From: Pseudanabaena mucicola str. Chao 1806
GTDB taxonomy: Bacteria; Cyanobacteriota; Cyanobacteriia; Pseudanabaenales; Pseudanabaenaceae
Reading direction: 5' to 3'
NCBI RefSeq assembly: GCF_030323025.1
Contig: NZ_CP097329.1
Span: 961,001 to 1,025,000, forward strand
DNA: 64,000 nucleotides
The notes beneath the pieces were generated by a model that was given only the letters and a program-made list of their open reading frames with translations, ran no database searches and was not told the DNA's origin. The position numbers and the translations under genes were made by a program. Of the stretch, positions 37,655 through 45,432 are shown piece by piece. Numbering within the stretch: the first letter of the stretch is position 1; each line of letters begins with the position of its first letter.

Positions 37655-37939
37655 TCAATATTTGGATTTAAGTTCAAGTGCTGCACAAAAGCTGTTGAGG
37701 CTATTCAATAAGGCATTGTAGTATGTATAAGCATCATCGCGTTCGTTCTGAAGATGGGCATACAGTGCTAGTTCTGGCTCTGATACTAGAGGTGCTTTTG
37801 GAATGTCTAAACCTGCTGAGGTTAAGCGCACGGATGCGATCGCAATTAATAGAGACCCGATGGTATTATTTTTGCCTTGATAAAGATCTTCCAGACCAAG
37901 TAAGATTAAATCCGATCCTGGTAATTCATTTAGCTCCAT
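37655..37939 (-). CDS. Hypothetical protein (94 residues)
   Basis: The product MELNELPGSDLILLGLEDLY ... AYTYYNALLNSLNSFCAALE is mostly helical. No family recognised. It lies beside the IS630 element and may belong to the cassette-like segment further right. An open ATG frame with ordinary composition supports it being a gene. Confidence 0.55.
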   Translation of the reverse strand: MELNELPGSDLILLGLEDLYQGKNNTIGSLLIAIASVRLTSAGLDIPKAPLVSEPELALYAHLQNERDDAYTYYNALLNSLNSFCAALELKSKY

Positions 37940-38188
37940 TATTTCTCTCTCTTTGATGTACTTTCACAATGCTCAATGAATTTTTCAATTCTATTTCTCA
38001 GAAAATCGGGGGCGATCGCATGTCCAAAAATTGAAGGTGATCGCCCCCAGTCTATTTAAGCCCGATCGCTTAACTATTATTTGTCTTTGCGATCGCCAAC
38101 AAGCTCTCGGAACTCATAAACGAAACCGATAACTTTTGCTTGCTTAAACTTGGCTGAAAATAGACAACTTTAACGAACGTATCGGTTA
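37940..38188. other. Intergenic segment with hairpin 38008-38048
   Basis: Contains a hairpin GGGGGCGATCGC ... GCGATCA-type arms ending GATCGCCCCC, probably a terminator or repeat. Toward the right, TTTGCTTGCTTAAACTTGGC resembles TTTGCTTGCCAAATTTTAGC at 37600, suggesting a diverged direct repeat around the 94-residue gene. No gene seen. Confidence 0.5.
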
Positions 38189-38275
38189 GGCATAACGGTT
38201 TAGTTGAGCCGCCTTAGTCAACCTTTAGCTTTTATAAATTGTCTGAGTAAAGTCGGCTCCAACTCAGTGTTAGAC
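38189..38275 (-). other. Integron attC-like site 1
   Basis: Read on the minus strand, the 87-bp site begins with the R-double-prime-like box GTCTAAC, then GAGTTGGAGCCGAC, a less conserved centre, GGCGGCTCAACTAAAC, and ends with the R-prime-like box GTTATGCC. Inner arms GTTGGAGCC and GGCTCAAC are inverted and imperfectly paired, as in attC sites. The second site (39523) has the same length and the same boxes. The orientation agrees with genes reading on minus. Confidence 0.72.
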
Positions 38276-38302
38276 GGTCTTTACAGATAACTTTTGGCTG
38301 AG

Positions 38303-38609
38303 TCATAGCGCTTCGATTGTAACGCGATCACCTTCAACTGCCTCAATCTGAAGTTTAAAGCCATACAACAAACCCATTCCGACTAACGGATCTGCGTCAG
38401 AAACTGCAACATCAATAACTTGCTCTTGACCATCCCAGATTACAGAAGCTTTGTATATTTCAAAAACGACTTCGCTCCCGTCGCCTAGATGAAAAACTGG
38501 TGAAACCTGTATCAATGACAGCATCAACAGCTATTTTGCGTGAACCAATACGACCAACTGCAACTTTGATGATTGCTTCACAATCATTATTGACAACACC
38601 GAGCATCAT
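38303..38609 (-). pseudogene. Clan AA aspartic protease gene with internal deletion/frameshift
   Basis: The ATG at 38609 gives MMLGVVNNDCEAIIKV ... AVDAVIDTGFT, the conserved N-terminal part with the catalytic DTG. Right after it the frame is lost, and the C-terminal part continues one frame over (HLGDGSEVVFEIYKASVIWD, DPLVGMGLLYGFKLQIEA) to 38303. The family has about 20 more residues between these parts, so a small deletion with frameshift near 38495 is likely. Non-functional. Confidence 0.75.
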
Positions 38610-38834
38610 ACGGACTTTCTCTGGCTGCGACTGCCAAAACGGAAGACCGCTCTATGTCCAATCCGAATCACCCAAGGTTGAGCATCGGGTTTACGTTCAT
38701 AAAGTTTATCAGCAGCTAAAATCGTTGAATTGGCTATCTCAAAATCTCCAGTCTCAATATCAATGGCAACTATTTTGCCGTGATTACCTGCTTCGATCTG
38801 TGGGCGGATTTGCGTTTGATAAAATTGAGAACAT
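38606..38834 (-). pseudogene. Remnant of the small gene paired with the clan AA protease
   Basis: A frame without start codon reads CSQFYQTQIRPQIEAGNHGK, IVAIDIETGDFEIANS, WVIRIGHRAVFRFG and stops at 38606, overlapping the ATGATG of the protease. This small protein commonly precedes clan AA proteases in cyanobacteria. Its N-terminus is missing: an in-frame TAG lies about 12 codons upstream of the IRPQ motif. Confidence 0.65.
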
Positions 38835-38842
38835 TCACACCG

Positions 38843-39484
38843 CTATTTGATTTCAACATCAAAGACTCCGCCATCAGGAAGTGGACTTGTTCTACGACGA
38901 ACGATATTTCCCCACCAATCCCTAGCTACCATTTTCCCATTTTCTAAACTATAAGTTTGATATCCGCTGTGATCTGTCTTGGGTTCGAAGGTAACTTTAT
39001 ACCCTTTTGGCAGCTTAGGTATTGTCACCATGTTTAGGCTCTGTAATCCTCGACCGCGACATGCAATGTCTCGTTCCTGAACCTTAATGCTATAAAGAAT
39101 TTCTTTCTTTTCAGAGTCTTTGGATATCGTGCGTTTGAAACCGAAAGCAGCGCACGAACCACCAGTCCAATTGCCGAGGAGTGTGTTTTGTGAGAAGTCA
39201 ATAGATGGAAACGTCACGCTTTTGCAAGCCATGTTTCTCTCTTTGCTTATCTTTTTCTGAAATTCCTCATAAGCTTGCTGATCGTCGATCACGAGTTTTT
39301 CCTCTAAGAAGGATTTACCTTCACGACGTTTAAACTCGGGCGTGTAAATTAGTGAGGATAGACCGAAGCAGCGCTCTTGAATATCAATATTCTCAAAAGT
39401 TATTGATACCCGATCTTGGGCAGTAACGCCCAAAACATTTGATGATCCTATGGCAGAAATAAGCAAGATTGCAGATGCTCTCAT
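38843..39484 (-). CDS. Exported protein of unknown function in the attC-flanked segment
   Basis: The 213-residue product starts with a signal peptide (MRASAILLISAIGSSNVLG) and has several Cys residues (ERCFG, ACKSV, SCAAFG, ACRGRG), which could form disulphides outside the cytoplasm. No family recognised. Its start is 38 bp past attC-like site 2, as expected for a cassette ORF that begins near the previous recombination point. Confidence 0.7.
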   Translation of the reverse strand: MRASAILLISAIGSSNVLGVTAQDRVSITFENIDIQERCFGLSSLIYTPEFKRREGKSFLEEKLVIDDQQAYEEFQKKISKERNMACKSVTFPSIDFSQNTLLGNWTGGSCAAFGFKRTISKDSEKKEILYSIKVQERDIACRGRGLQSLNMVTIPKLPKGYKVTFEPKTDHSGYQTYSLENGKMVARDWWGNIVRRRTSPLPDGGVFDVEIK

Positions 39485-39522
39485 TTTGAACTCTCGTGCA
39501 CCAAAGAATTGGGCTGTAATGG

Positions 39523-39609
39523 GACATAACGGTCTAGTTGAGCCACATCAGATGACCTTTGAATTTTAAAGATCGCTTTAGAGAAGTCGGCTCCAACGCA
39601 ATGTTAGGC
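39523..39609 (-). other. Integron attC-like site 2
   Basis: On the minus strand the 87-bp site starts with the perfect R-double-prime box GCCTAAC, then TTGCGTTGGAGCCGAC, an AT-rich centre, GTGGCTCAACTAGAC and the R-prime-like box GTTATGTC. It begins 8 bp after the antitoxin stop codon, the place of an attC behind a cassette gene. Length and boxes agree with site 1. Confidence 0.78.
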
Positions 39610-39616
39610 TGGGTTC

Positions 39617-39904
39617 TTATACAGGAGTAGCTCGTAAACGGATGCCAAGTGACTGTATAACTCTTAAAACAGTTGCAAATTCTGGGTTACCGTCAATTGA
39701 CAAAGATTTATAAAGGCTTTCACGACCTAATCCTGTTTCACGCGCAACATTTGTCATTCCTTTAGATCGAGCAATATCTCCTAATGCTGCTACCACTAAA
39801 TTAGGATCGCCATCTTCAAGAGCGGCTTCGAGATAAGCTGCCATATCTTCTTTCGTTTCTAGATGTTCTGCTGGATCCCAAAGAGAGGTTGTAACTTTGT
39901 TCAT
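39617..39904 (-). CDS. HigA-like antitoxin (addiction module antidote)
   Basis: The 95-residue protein has EDMAAYLEAALEDGDPNLVV and an HTH with GLGRESLYKSLSIDGNPEF, ending VIQSLGIRLRATPV; this is the putative addiction-module antidote family. It follows its toxin gene with 8 bp between, the reverse order typical of HigBA-like systems. The gene ends at the attC-like site 2. Confidence 0.92.
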   Translation of the reverse strand: MNKVTTSLWDPAEHLETKEDMAAYLEAALEDGDPNLVVAALGDIARSKGMTNVARETGLGRESLYKSLSIDGNPEFATVLRVIQSLGIRLRATPV

Positions 39905-39912
39905 GATATTTC

Positions 39913-40203
39913 CTATAGGTTTTCTGATAAGTCTAAGGCTGTTTTGATATCCCGATCTTGGGTGCGTTTATCGCCTCCTGCAAGCAAGATGATTAACGTA
40001 TTACCTCGTTGTATGAAATACACTCGGTATCCTGCACCATAGTCAATACGGAGTTCTGACACACCTTTTCCTATCGGTTTTACGTCACCAGGATTGCCCA
40101 TAGACAATCGCCGAATACGAATGTCGATACGCGCCCTAGCTTCCCGATCGCGCAGTGATTTGAACCACCGAGAATAGATTTTAGTCTCCCGAATTTCAAT
40201 CAT
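39913..40203 (-). CDS. HigB/RelE-like toxin (HI1419/Gp49 type)
   Basis: The 96-residue toxin contains YSRWFKSLRDREARARIDIR, GDVKPIGKGVSELRIDYGAG, YRVYFIQRGNTLIILLAGGD and KRTQDRDIKTA, characteristic of addiction-module killer proteins related to RelE/ParE. Such toxins cleave ribosome-bound mRNA. The palindrome at 40214 just before it is a likely operator for the antitoxin. TA pairs are common integron cassettes. Confidence 0.92.
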   Translation of the reverse strand: MIEIRETKIYSRWFKSLRDREARARIDIRIRRLSMGNPGDVKPIGKGVSELRIDYGAGYRVYFIQRGNTLIILLAGGDKRTQDRDIKTALDLSENL

Positions 40204-40213
40204 GGATTAAATT

Positions 40214-40229
40214 GTATCCTATGGGATAC
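40214..40229. promoter_or_regulatory. Palindromic operator-like site before the toxin gene
   Basis: GTATCCTATGGGATAC has perfect 6-bp arms (GTATCC / GGATAC) and starts 10 bp upstream of the toxin ATG. Toxin-antitoxin operons are usually repressed by their antitoxin at such sites. The role is inferred from position. Confidence 0.65.
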
Positions 40230-40283
40230 GGAAAAACAAGCAATAAGAAAACCTGCTCGACTGCTTCCATTTATGCAAAAAAA

Positions 40284-40309
40284 GGTGCGTTACATTTGAT
40301 TAACGCACC
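40284..40309. repeat. Hairpin of the GGTGCGTT / AACGCACC family
   Basis: GGTGCGTT and AACGCACC enclose ACATTTGATT. Such hairpins are frequent between cyanobacterial genes. From here to 40600 no gene is supported; the plus-strand frame to 40406 has no recognisable product. Confidence 0.7.
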
Positions 40310-40600
40310 CTACAAGATCGGCGATCGCACTTTTCCTCGCTTTCCCATCATCAAAAAACGGGCTTTCCGTCCTAAAAAGGTCAATAAAGACAACCTTAAT
40401 TCCTAACCCTCAATATTCTCAGGCTTATTCTCTTAGCTTTGCTCAGTTCACTATTTTCTGAGTTATTTTTCCTGATCTTTTTCTGCTTGTCTCAATCAAT
40501 TTAGTCTAAAATCCAGAAACAGTTGTTAAATTTCCATAATGAGAATTGCTGTTTTACTGCGTTTCCCTCAGTAATTTTATGTCTTTATAATTATCTTTAT

Positions 40601-40754
40601 AACTGATGTTATGTGGAAGTTTCTAAGACCCTCACCCCTAGCCCTTCTCCCTTAATGGGAGAGGGGAAAAAGAAATTAGTCTAGCTCCCCCTCTCCCATC
40701 AAGGGAGAGGGGGCAGGGGGGTGAGGGTGATATTTGTTCCACGTAACATAAGTT
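40601..40754. mobile_element. MITE-like repeat with TIR AACTGATGTTA (copy 2)
   Basis: Full-length relative of the element at 17791: AACTGATGTTATGTGGAA at left and TTCCACGTAACATAAGTT at right. It ends 39 bp before the EVE gene and so forms its leader. Confidence 0.9.
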
Positions 40755-40793
40755 TATAATTATAATGATGATGGAGTTTCAAACACTGACATC

Positions 40794-41201
40794 ATGGCTT
40801 ATTGGCTTCTCAAAAGTGAACCTCATGTCTATTCTTATGCTGATCTAGAACGCGATCGCCAAACTATTTGGGATGGTGTCAATAATAATCTAGCTCTCAA
40901 GCATATCCGCACTATGCAGCCCAAGGATTTAGCCTTGATCTATCACACAGGCGATGAGCGTCGTGCAATGGGGATTGCTGAAGTGGTTAGTCTTCCCTAT
41001 GTTGATCCAGAGCTAGATGATCCTAAACGTGCTGTTGTTGATGTCAAAGCTGTGCGATCGCTACCGCAATCTGTCACCCTTGCCCAAATCAAACAAAATC
41101 CTGATTTTGCAGGTTTTGACCTTCTTCGGATTAGTCGTCTTTCAGTTGTACCTGTATCAGAGTTCCACTGGCAAAAAATTTTGAAACTAGCTGAAATATA
41201 G
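40794..41201 (+). CDS. EVE-domain protein
   Basis: The 135-residue product is a complete EVE domain: MAYWLLKSEPHVYSYADLER, IWDGVNNNLALKHIRTMQPK, LALIYHTGDERRAMGIAEVV and a final LLRISRLSVVPVSEFHW. EVE domains belong to the PUA-like fold and bind modified nucleic-acid bases; in bacteria they occur both as housekeeping genes and in modification-dependent restriction. Here it stands alone between two copies of the AACTGATGTT element. Confidence 0.92.
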   Translation: MAYWLLKSEPHVYSYADLERDRQTIWDGVNNNLALKHIRTMQPKDLALIYHTGDERRAMGIAEVVSLPYVDPELDDPKRAVVDVKAVRSLPQSVTLAQIKQNPDFAGFDLLRISRLSVVPVSEFHWQKILKLAEI

Positions 41202-41306
41202 CGATAGACGATTAGTAGCAAGATAGCTTTACATTGTTTAGCAGTCATGCTTACTGACCTCATTTTGTTAGGGAGCATCTCAATTAGGCACTGAGTATAA
41301 ATGCTT

Positions 41307-41406
41307 AACTGATGTTGCGTGGAAGTTTCTAAGACCCTCACCCCTTGCCCCTCTCCCTTAATGGGAGAGGGGAACAAGAAATTAGTCTAACTCCCCCTCT
41401 CCCTTA
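41307..41406. mobile_element. MITE-like repeat (copy 3), cut by the IS5-family element
   Basis: AACTGATGTTGCGTGGAAGT starts a third copy, identical in layout to 17791 and 40601, but it stops inside the CCCCCTCTCCC unit where the IS begins. The other half is not found after the IS. Confidence 0.9.
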
Positions 41407-42416
41407 GACCTGTTGGGAAATAGGTGATAATAACAGGCAGTGACTCGATGCGCTCCTGATGTTGGATCTAGAACGCATTCTCAAGCAGGATTGCCTACTG
41501 CGGGCAACAACAGGACTCAACCGCAAAGCGTTTGAAGCGCTGCTGCCTGATTTGGCAGGGGCTTATGGGCAAAGTCGAGTCAAACCCGATGTTGTCCGCA
41601 AGCGTGCAGTAGGCGGTGGACGCAAAGCCACGTTGCGAACCAGTCAGGACAAACTGTTCTACATTTTTTTCTACTGCAAATGTTATGGCACCTTTGACTT
41701 GATGGGTGTATTGTTTGGCTTTGACCGCTCCTGCGCCTGGGACTGGGTACATGCTTTGTTGCCCGACCTGGAGCAGGCATTAGGGTACAAACAGGTGCTT
41801 CCAACGCGCAAACTGCGGAGCATGGAGGAATTTCTAGAACGCTTTCCAGACGTGAAGGAGGTGATTGTTGATGGCACGGAGCGTCCGGTACAGCGTCCCC
41901 AAGACCCCGACCAACAAAAGGAGCATTACTCCGGCAAAAAGAAACGCCATACTCGTAAGCACATCACGGGCCGTACGCGAAAAAAGCGAGTCATCCTCTT
42001 GACGAAGGCGAGAGCAGGCACTGTTCATGACAAACGACAACTCGACGAAGAAGACTTGGTGGGTAACATTCCCGATGAAGTCGCGATAGAAGGAGACTTA
42101 GGATTTCAAGGATTACAGAATGAGTATAAGAACGTTCGTTTGCCACACAAGAAACCCAAGGGCAAGGAATTGAGCGAACAACAGAAGCAGGAGAACCGAG
42201 AGTTCAGTCGTCAACGGGTTGTGTGTGAACATGCCCATGCAGGCATTAAGCGTTATCGTTCGGTCGCGGACGTTTATCGCAATCGTGGGTCTGATTTCGA
42301 TAACCGCTTAATGTTGAATGCAGTCGGTTTGTGGAACTTGTATCTGGATGCAGCGTAAATTTGGCAGAAAATTGGAAAACCTTGTCTCAAAGCTGGTTCT
42401 ATTTCCCAACAACTCT
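41406..42416 (+). mobile_element. IS5-family insertion sequence
   Basis: Left end AGACCTGTTGGGAAATAG (41406-41423) and right end in inverse AGAGTTGTTGGGAAATAG (42416-42399) match in 16 of 18 positions. One transposase gene fills the inside. No clean target duplication is seen. The element is about 1.01 kb long. Confidence 0.88.
41459..42358 (+). CDS. IS5-family transposase
   Basis: The 299-residue product has the DDE pattern VIVDGTERPVQRP, AIEGDLGFQGLQ and RVVCEHAHAGIKRYR. N-terminal helices and LFYIFFYCKCYGTFDLMGVL are typical of the IS5 group with HARBI1-like architecture. The frame is unbroken, so the copy may be active. Confidence 0.92.
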   Translation: MLDLERILKQDCLLRATTGLNRKAFEALLPDLAGAYGQSRVKPDVVRKRAVGGGRKATLRTSQDKLFYIFFYCKCYGTFDLMGVLFGFDRSCAWDWVHALLPDLEQALGYKQVLPTRKLRSMEEFLERFPDVKEVIVDGTERPVQRPQDPDQQKEHYSGKKKRHTRKHITGRTRKKRVILLTKARAGTVHDKRQLDEEDLVGNIPDEVAIEGDLGFQGLQNEYKNVRLPHKKPKGKELSEQQKQENREFSRQRVVCEHAHAGIKRYRSVADVYRNRGSDFDNRLMLNAVGLWNLYLDAA

Positions 42417-42417
42417 A

Positions 42418-43068
42418 CTATGTACCAAAAGAGCGATCGCCTGCATCACCTAATCCAGGAACAATCCATCCTTGCTCATTGACAACTTCATCAATACCAG
42501 CGGAGTAGATTTGTACTGGTGGGAACTGTTGATTAATTAGCTGCAAAGCTGGTGGCGCACATAGAGCATTGATAATCCGAATGAAAACGGGATCAGCCCC
42601 TCTCTCTGTGAGTAATTTCAAAGTAGTGATAATTGATCCACCCGTTGCCATCATTGGCTCCACAATGAAAATACGAGTTTCTGGCTCAAATCTTTCTGGT
42701 AAACGATTGAGATAGCAGCTAGCCTCAAGGGTTTCTTCATTACGTACTAATCCCAAATGGTAAACATTAGCCGTTGGCAAGAGAGTTTGACATCCTTCTA
42801 GCATAGCCAATCCTGCTCGTAAAATTGGCACAATTGCTAAAGGGATGGAAGCATCAATTAATTGTCCTGAAGCAGATCCTATGGGTGTTTCAATATCAAC
42901 TTCCTGCACTGGCAAACATTCACGAATTGCCTCATAGGTCAGCCATTTTCCAAGTTCACTCATGGCTGCGCGAAATAGGGGAACAGGTGTATGTTTCTCC
43001 CGCACAATTGTAAGCCAATGGCGGATGATGGGATGGGGAGGAACATATACGCGCAATTGAGGAGCCAT
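42418..43068 (-). CDS. upp: Uracil phosphoribosyltransferase
   Basis: The 216-residue protein matches Upp: LRVYVPPHPIIRHWLTIVRE at the start, VPILRAGLAMLEGCQTLLP, the PRPP-binding block VEPMMATGGSIITTLKLL and the end VPGLGDAGDRSFGT. It converts uracil and PRPP to UMP. The stop codon lies 1 bp from the right end of the IS5-family element, so its natural 3' region has been removed. Confidence 0.95.
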   Translation of the reverse strand: MAPQLRVYVPPHPIIRHWLTIVREKHTPVPLFRAAMSELGKWLTYEAIRECLPVQEVDIETPIGSASGQLIDASIPLAIVPILRAGLAMLEGCQTLLPTANVYHLGLVRNEETLEASCYLNRLPERFEPETRIFIVEPMMATGGSIITTLKLLTERGADPVFIRIINALCAPPALQLINQQFPPVQIYSAGIDEVVNEQGWIVPGLGDAGDRSFGT

Positions 43069-43129
43069 GAATTTATTTTATGCTTGAATAAACTTGAATA
43101 AATTAAGTAGTGCAGCAAAGCACCATTAG

Positions 43130-43241
43130 TCATAACATCCTACGATGATTTGGTTTGTAGTTTTTGAAAATCTCAAAATGTAAATGAGGACCTGTTTCTC
43201 CACCTGTTGCTCCAACAACGGATCTTTCGATTATCAAGTTT
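43130..43241 (-). pseudogene. Relic of an M23 (LytM-type) peptidase gene
   Basis: A frame of about 37 codons without start reads LIIERSVVGATGGETGPHLH and FEIFKNYKPNHRR, then stops at 43130. ATGxxTGPHLHFEI is the signature of the M23 zinc peptidase active site (HLH). Only the C-terminal piece remains, between upp and the FHA-PrsW gene, and an in-frame stop lies just before it. Confidence 0.8.
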
Positions 43242-43272
43242 TATTTAGCTCAATTAAATTTTTGATTTATAA

Positions 43273-44568
43273 TTAGACTCTAGAAGAAAAACTATGGGCT
43301 TTGAGTATCGCCGCAACAAGAAATGCGTAGGAAACGCCACCCACGATCGCTAATAGCCAAAAATTGACCAAGGCACTAGTATTCCACAAGGCATGGAGCA
43401 ACGCAGAACTGAGATAGCCAATCGTGAGAATTTGCCAACGAAGCGAAGGTTTCATCACGCTTAACCCGATGAAATAGCCGAAATAGCCACTATAAGCCAT
43501 ATGCCCCGCTACGGAACCCAGCACACGGGGAATAAGCAATTGTAAACCAGTTAGTTGAGCGATCTCAGGGCTAGCTGTTTGATTTGCCACACTCTGGACA
43601 ATACTTGGTACATATAACCCGAGAGTTTCCGTCAAGGTAAAGCCAACTGCGGAAGCGGCTCCAATTAAGATGCCATCTAGAGGTTCACTAATTCCAACAC
43701 GCGATCGCCATTTCTTTCCCAATCGCAAACCCATAAACCAAAGCAAAAAAACGGGTAATGCTTTGAGCAATTCCTCCATCATCCCCGCCCCAAAAAACAT
43801 GGAAATCAAAACACTGACAAAACTCACCTGTCCAGTTGGCGCATTTCCAGGTAAGACTTTATAGAAGAACCAAAGAAATAGATTTAAAATTGGGCTTCTG
43901 AGAATAATTGCGGTAAATATTGCAGCACCTAAAATCACCCACCAAGGCTTATTCTTGCCACAAAGCTGATAGACAAAATAATAGGCGGCGAGACTGATAT
44001 AGACAGAAATTGTGAGGTTAAATAATTGGGGTTGCCCCAAAAATGCAAACATCATCACCACAAAGCCAACCGTTGTCATCCCTGGGAGGAGATAGGCTTT
44101 CTGCCAAAGATCGTTCCCTGTCGAGAAAATTGGTAATAGTTTTGTCAGTGTAATGCTCGTAATTTGCGATTGCGGACGACGGCTATAGTCTTTACCAAAC
44201 CTAGTATCAGGACTAGACCCCAACTCAAAGATAAACTGAGGACCATCTTTGGTCAACTGAATGCGATCGCCATGATTTAGCGGATAACAACCATACAAGC
44301 GGCGATCATTAATCAATGTACCATTGGCGCTATCAAGATCGCAGATTTCCCAGCCTTGAAAACTTTTATTAACTATGGGACGAATCTCCGCATGGCGACG
44401 GGAAACGGCTCCATAAAGATTGATATTGATCGCAATGTCACAGCTAGGATCACGCCCCAAGGTAATAATGCGATCGCCTAAAGTCGCCACAATTTCAGCC
44501 CGATCAAAGCCTTGTTGATCGGCTGAAATTTCTTTGAGAAATGCGATTGAGGTAAGGCGATCATACAT
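43273..44568 (-). CDS. FHA domain fused to PrsW-type intramembrane protease
   Basis: Start chosen at 44568 (MYDRLTSIAFLKEI); the frame is open to 44604. Residues about 30-105 form an FHA domain with GRDPSCDIAI, SRRHAEI and NGTLINDRR. About eight membrane segments follow with the PrsW motifs MMEELLKALPVF (EExxK), FTLTETLGLY (ExxE-like), GHMAYSGYFGYF and LSSALLHALWN. PrsW enzymes cleave membrane anti-sigma factors; FHA binds phospho-threonine, so the fusion suggests phosphorylation-guided membrane proteolysis. That coupling is an inference. 431 residues. Confidence 0.88.
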   Translation of the reverse strand: MYDRLTSIAFLKEISADQQGFDRAEIVATLGDRIITLGRDPSCDIAININLYGAVSRRHAEIRPIVNKSFQGWEICDLDSANGTLINDRRLYGCYPLNHGDRIQLTKDGPQFIFELGSSPDTRFGKDYSRRPQSQITSITLTKLLPIFSTGNDLWQKAYLLPGMTTVGFVVMMFAFLGQPQLFNLTISVYISLAAYYFVYQLCGKNKPWWVILGAAIFTAIILRSPILNLFLWFFYKVLPGNAPTGQVSFVSVLISMFFGAGMMEELLKALPVFLLWFMGLRLGKKWRSRVGISEPLDGILIGAASAVGFTLTETLGLYVPSIVQSVANQTASPEIAQLTGLQLLIPRVLGSVAGHMAYSGYFGYFIGLSVMKPSLRWQILTIGYLSSALLHALWNTSALVNFWLLAIVGGVSYAFLVAAILKAHSFSSRV

Positions 44569-44645
44569 AGCTTCATTTATATCATTAGTGCAGGGTCTCG
44601 CCACAAGATTACCCTACTAAAGTGAAAGTGAGGTTCAGCTAAGAA

Positions 44646-45350
44646 CTAAACGAGAATTCTTTCTATATCTAAATCAGAAGCAGCTTGGGCAAGTTGGGAA
44701 ATATCGCTGAGATTCTGAATATAGGGCAGGATGCCTAGTATAGGCACTGAGGTCAGTCTGGAAATCATCAGAGGCGGTGCAAGTTGCTCGATTTCCTCTT
44801 CGGTATAGATTTGTGAGCAACTCAGGACAATTCCGCGCAACTTCACCTTCTGCAAAGTTGCTAGAGACACATTAGCGACCGCCTGAGAAATTGCTCCCAA
44901 TCGCACAGGCACAACTAAGATCGCATCTAGATGCCAATCTCGAGCCAAATCCGCCACAATGTACTCATCGGTAATTGGTGAACCTAATCCTCCCATTGCT
45001 TCTACTAGCAAACACTCTTTTTGTTGTTGCAATTTCTGGAACTGTTGCCAAATTAATCCTAAGTCGATCGCTTTTCCTTCTTTATAAGCAGCGATCGCAG
45101 GGGCAATCGGAGTTTCAAAATATAGGGGAGTAATCTCCGCAAGGGTTTGCGATAGAGAAAAAGTTTGACTATAAAATTCGCGATCGCCTTCTCCTGATTG
45201 CAAAGGCTTATAAATCCCTAAAGATGTACTAGGTGTATCTAAAGATGAATTGCGATCTCGATAGGTTAACCAATAGGCTGCTAGGGCTGCGGTTAACACA
45301 GTCTTGCCCACACCCGTATCACTACCAACAATTAGTAAAGGTTTCGTCAT
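44646..45350 (-). CDS. bioD: Dethiobiotin synthetase
   Basis: Start chosen at 45350 (MTKPLLIVGSDTGVGKTVLT), which puts the P-loop GSDTGVGKT at residues 9-17 as in BioD. Other marks are YKPLQSGEGD, ETPIAPAIAAYKEGKAID and LLVEAMGGLGSPITDEY. BioD closes the ureido ring of dethiobiotin from DAPA, CO2 and ATP. No other biotin gene is adjacent. 234 residues. Confidence 0.93.
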   Translation of the reverse strand: MTKPLLIVGSDTGVGKTVLTAALAAYWLTYRDRNSSLDTPSTSLGIYKPLQSGEGDREFYSQTFSLSQTLAEITPLYFETPIAPAIAAYKEGKAIDLGLIWQQFQKLQQQKECLLVEAMGGLGSPITDEYIVADLARDWHLDAILVVPVRLGAISQAVANVSLATLQKVKLRGIVLSCSQIYTEEEIEQLAPPLMISRLTSVPILGILPYIQNLSDISQLAQAASDLDIERILV

Positions 45351-45432
45351 TATGTTAGAAGTTCCAGTTTTTGAATATTGAAAAAGGGGCATAAGCCCCT
45401 TTAAGTTGTCAGCTATATCGTTAGGTGTTAGT

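Noticed and set aside
38500-38850. Plus-strand ORF of 116 codons
   Set aside because: It lies opposite the decayed protease pair, whose minus-strand frames match known families.
37577-40230. Complete integron
   Set aside because: No intI-like tyrosine recombinase and no attI were found; only attC-like sites are supported.
40212-40406. Plus-strand ORF of 64 codons
   Set aside because: It crosses the operator-like palindrome and a hairpin repeat, and its product resembles nothing.
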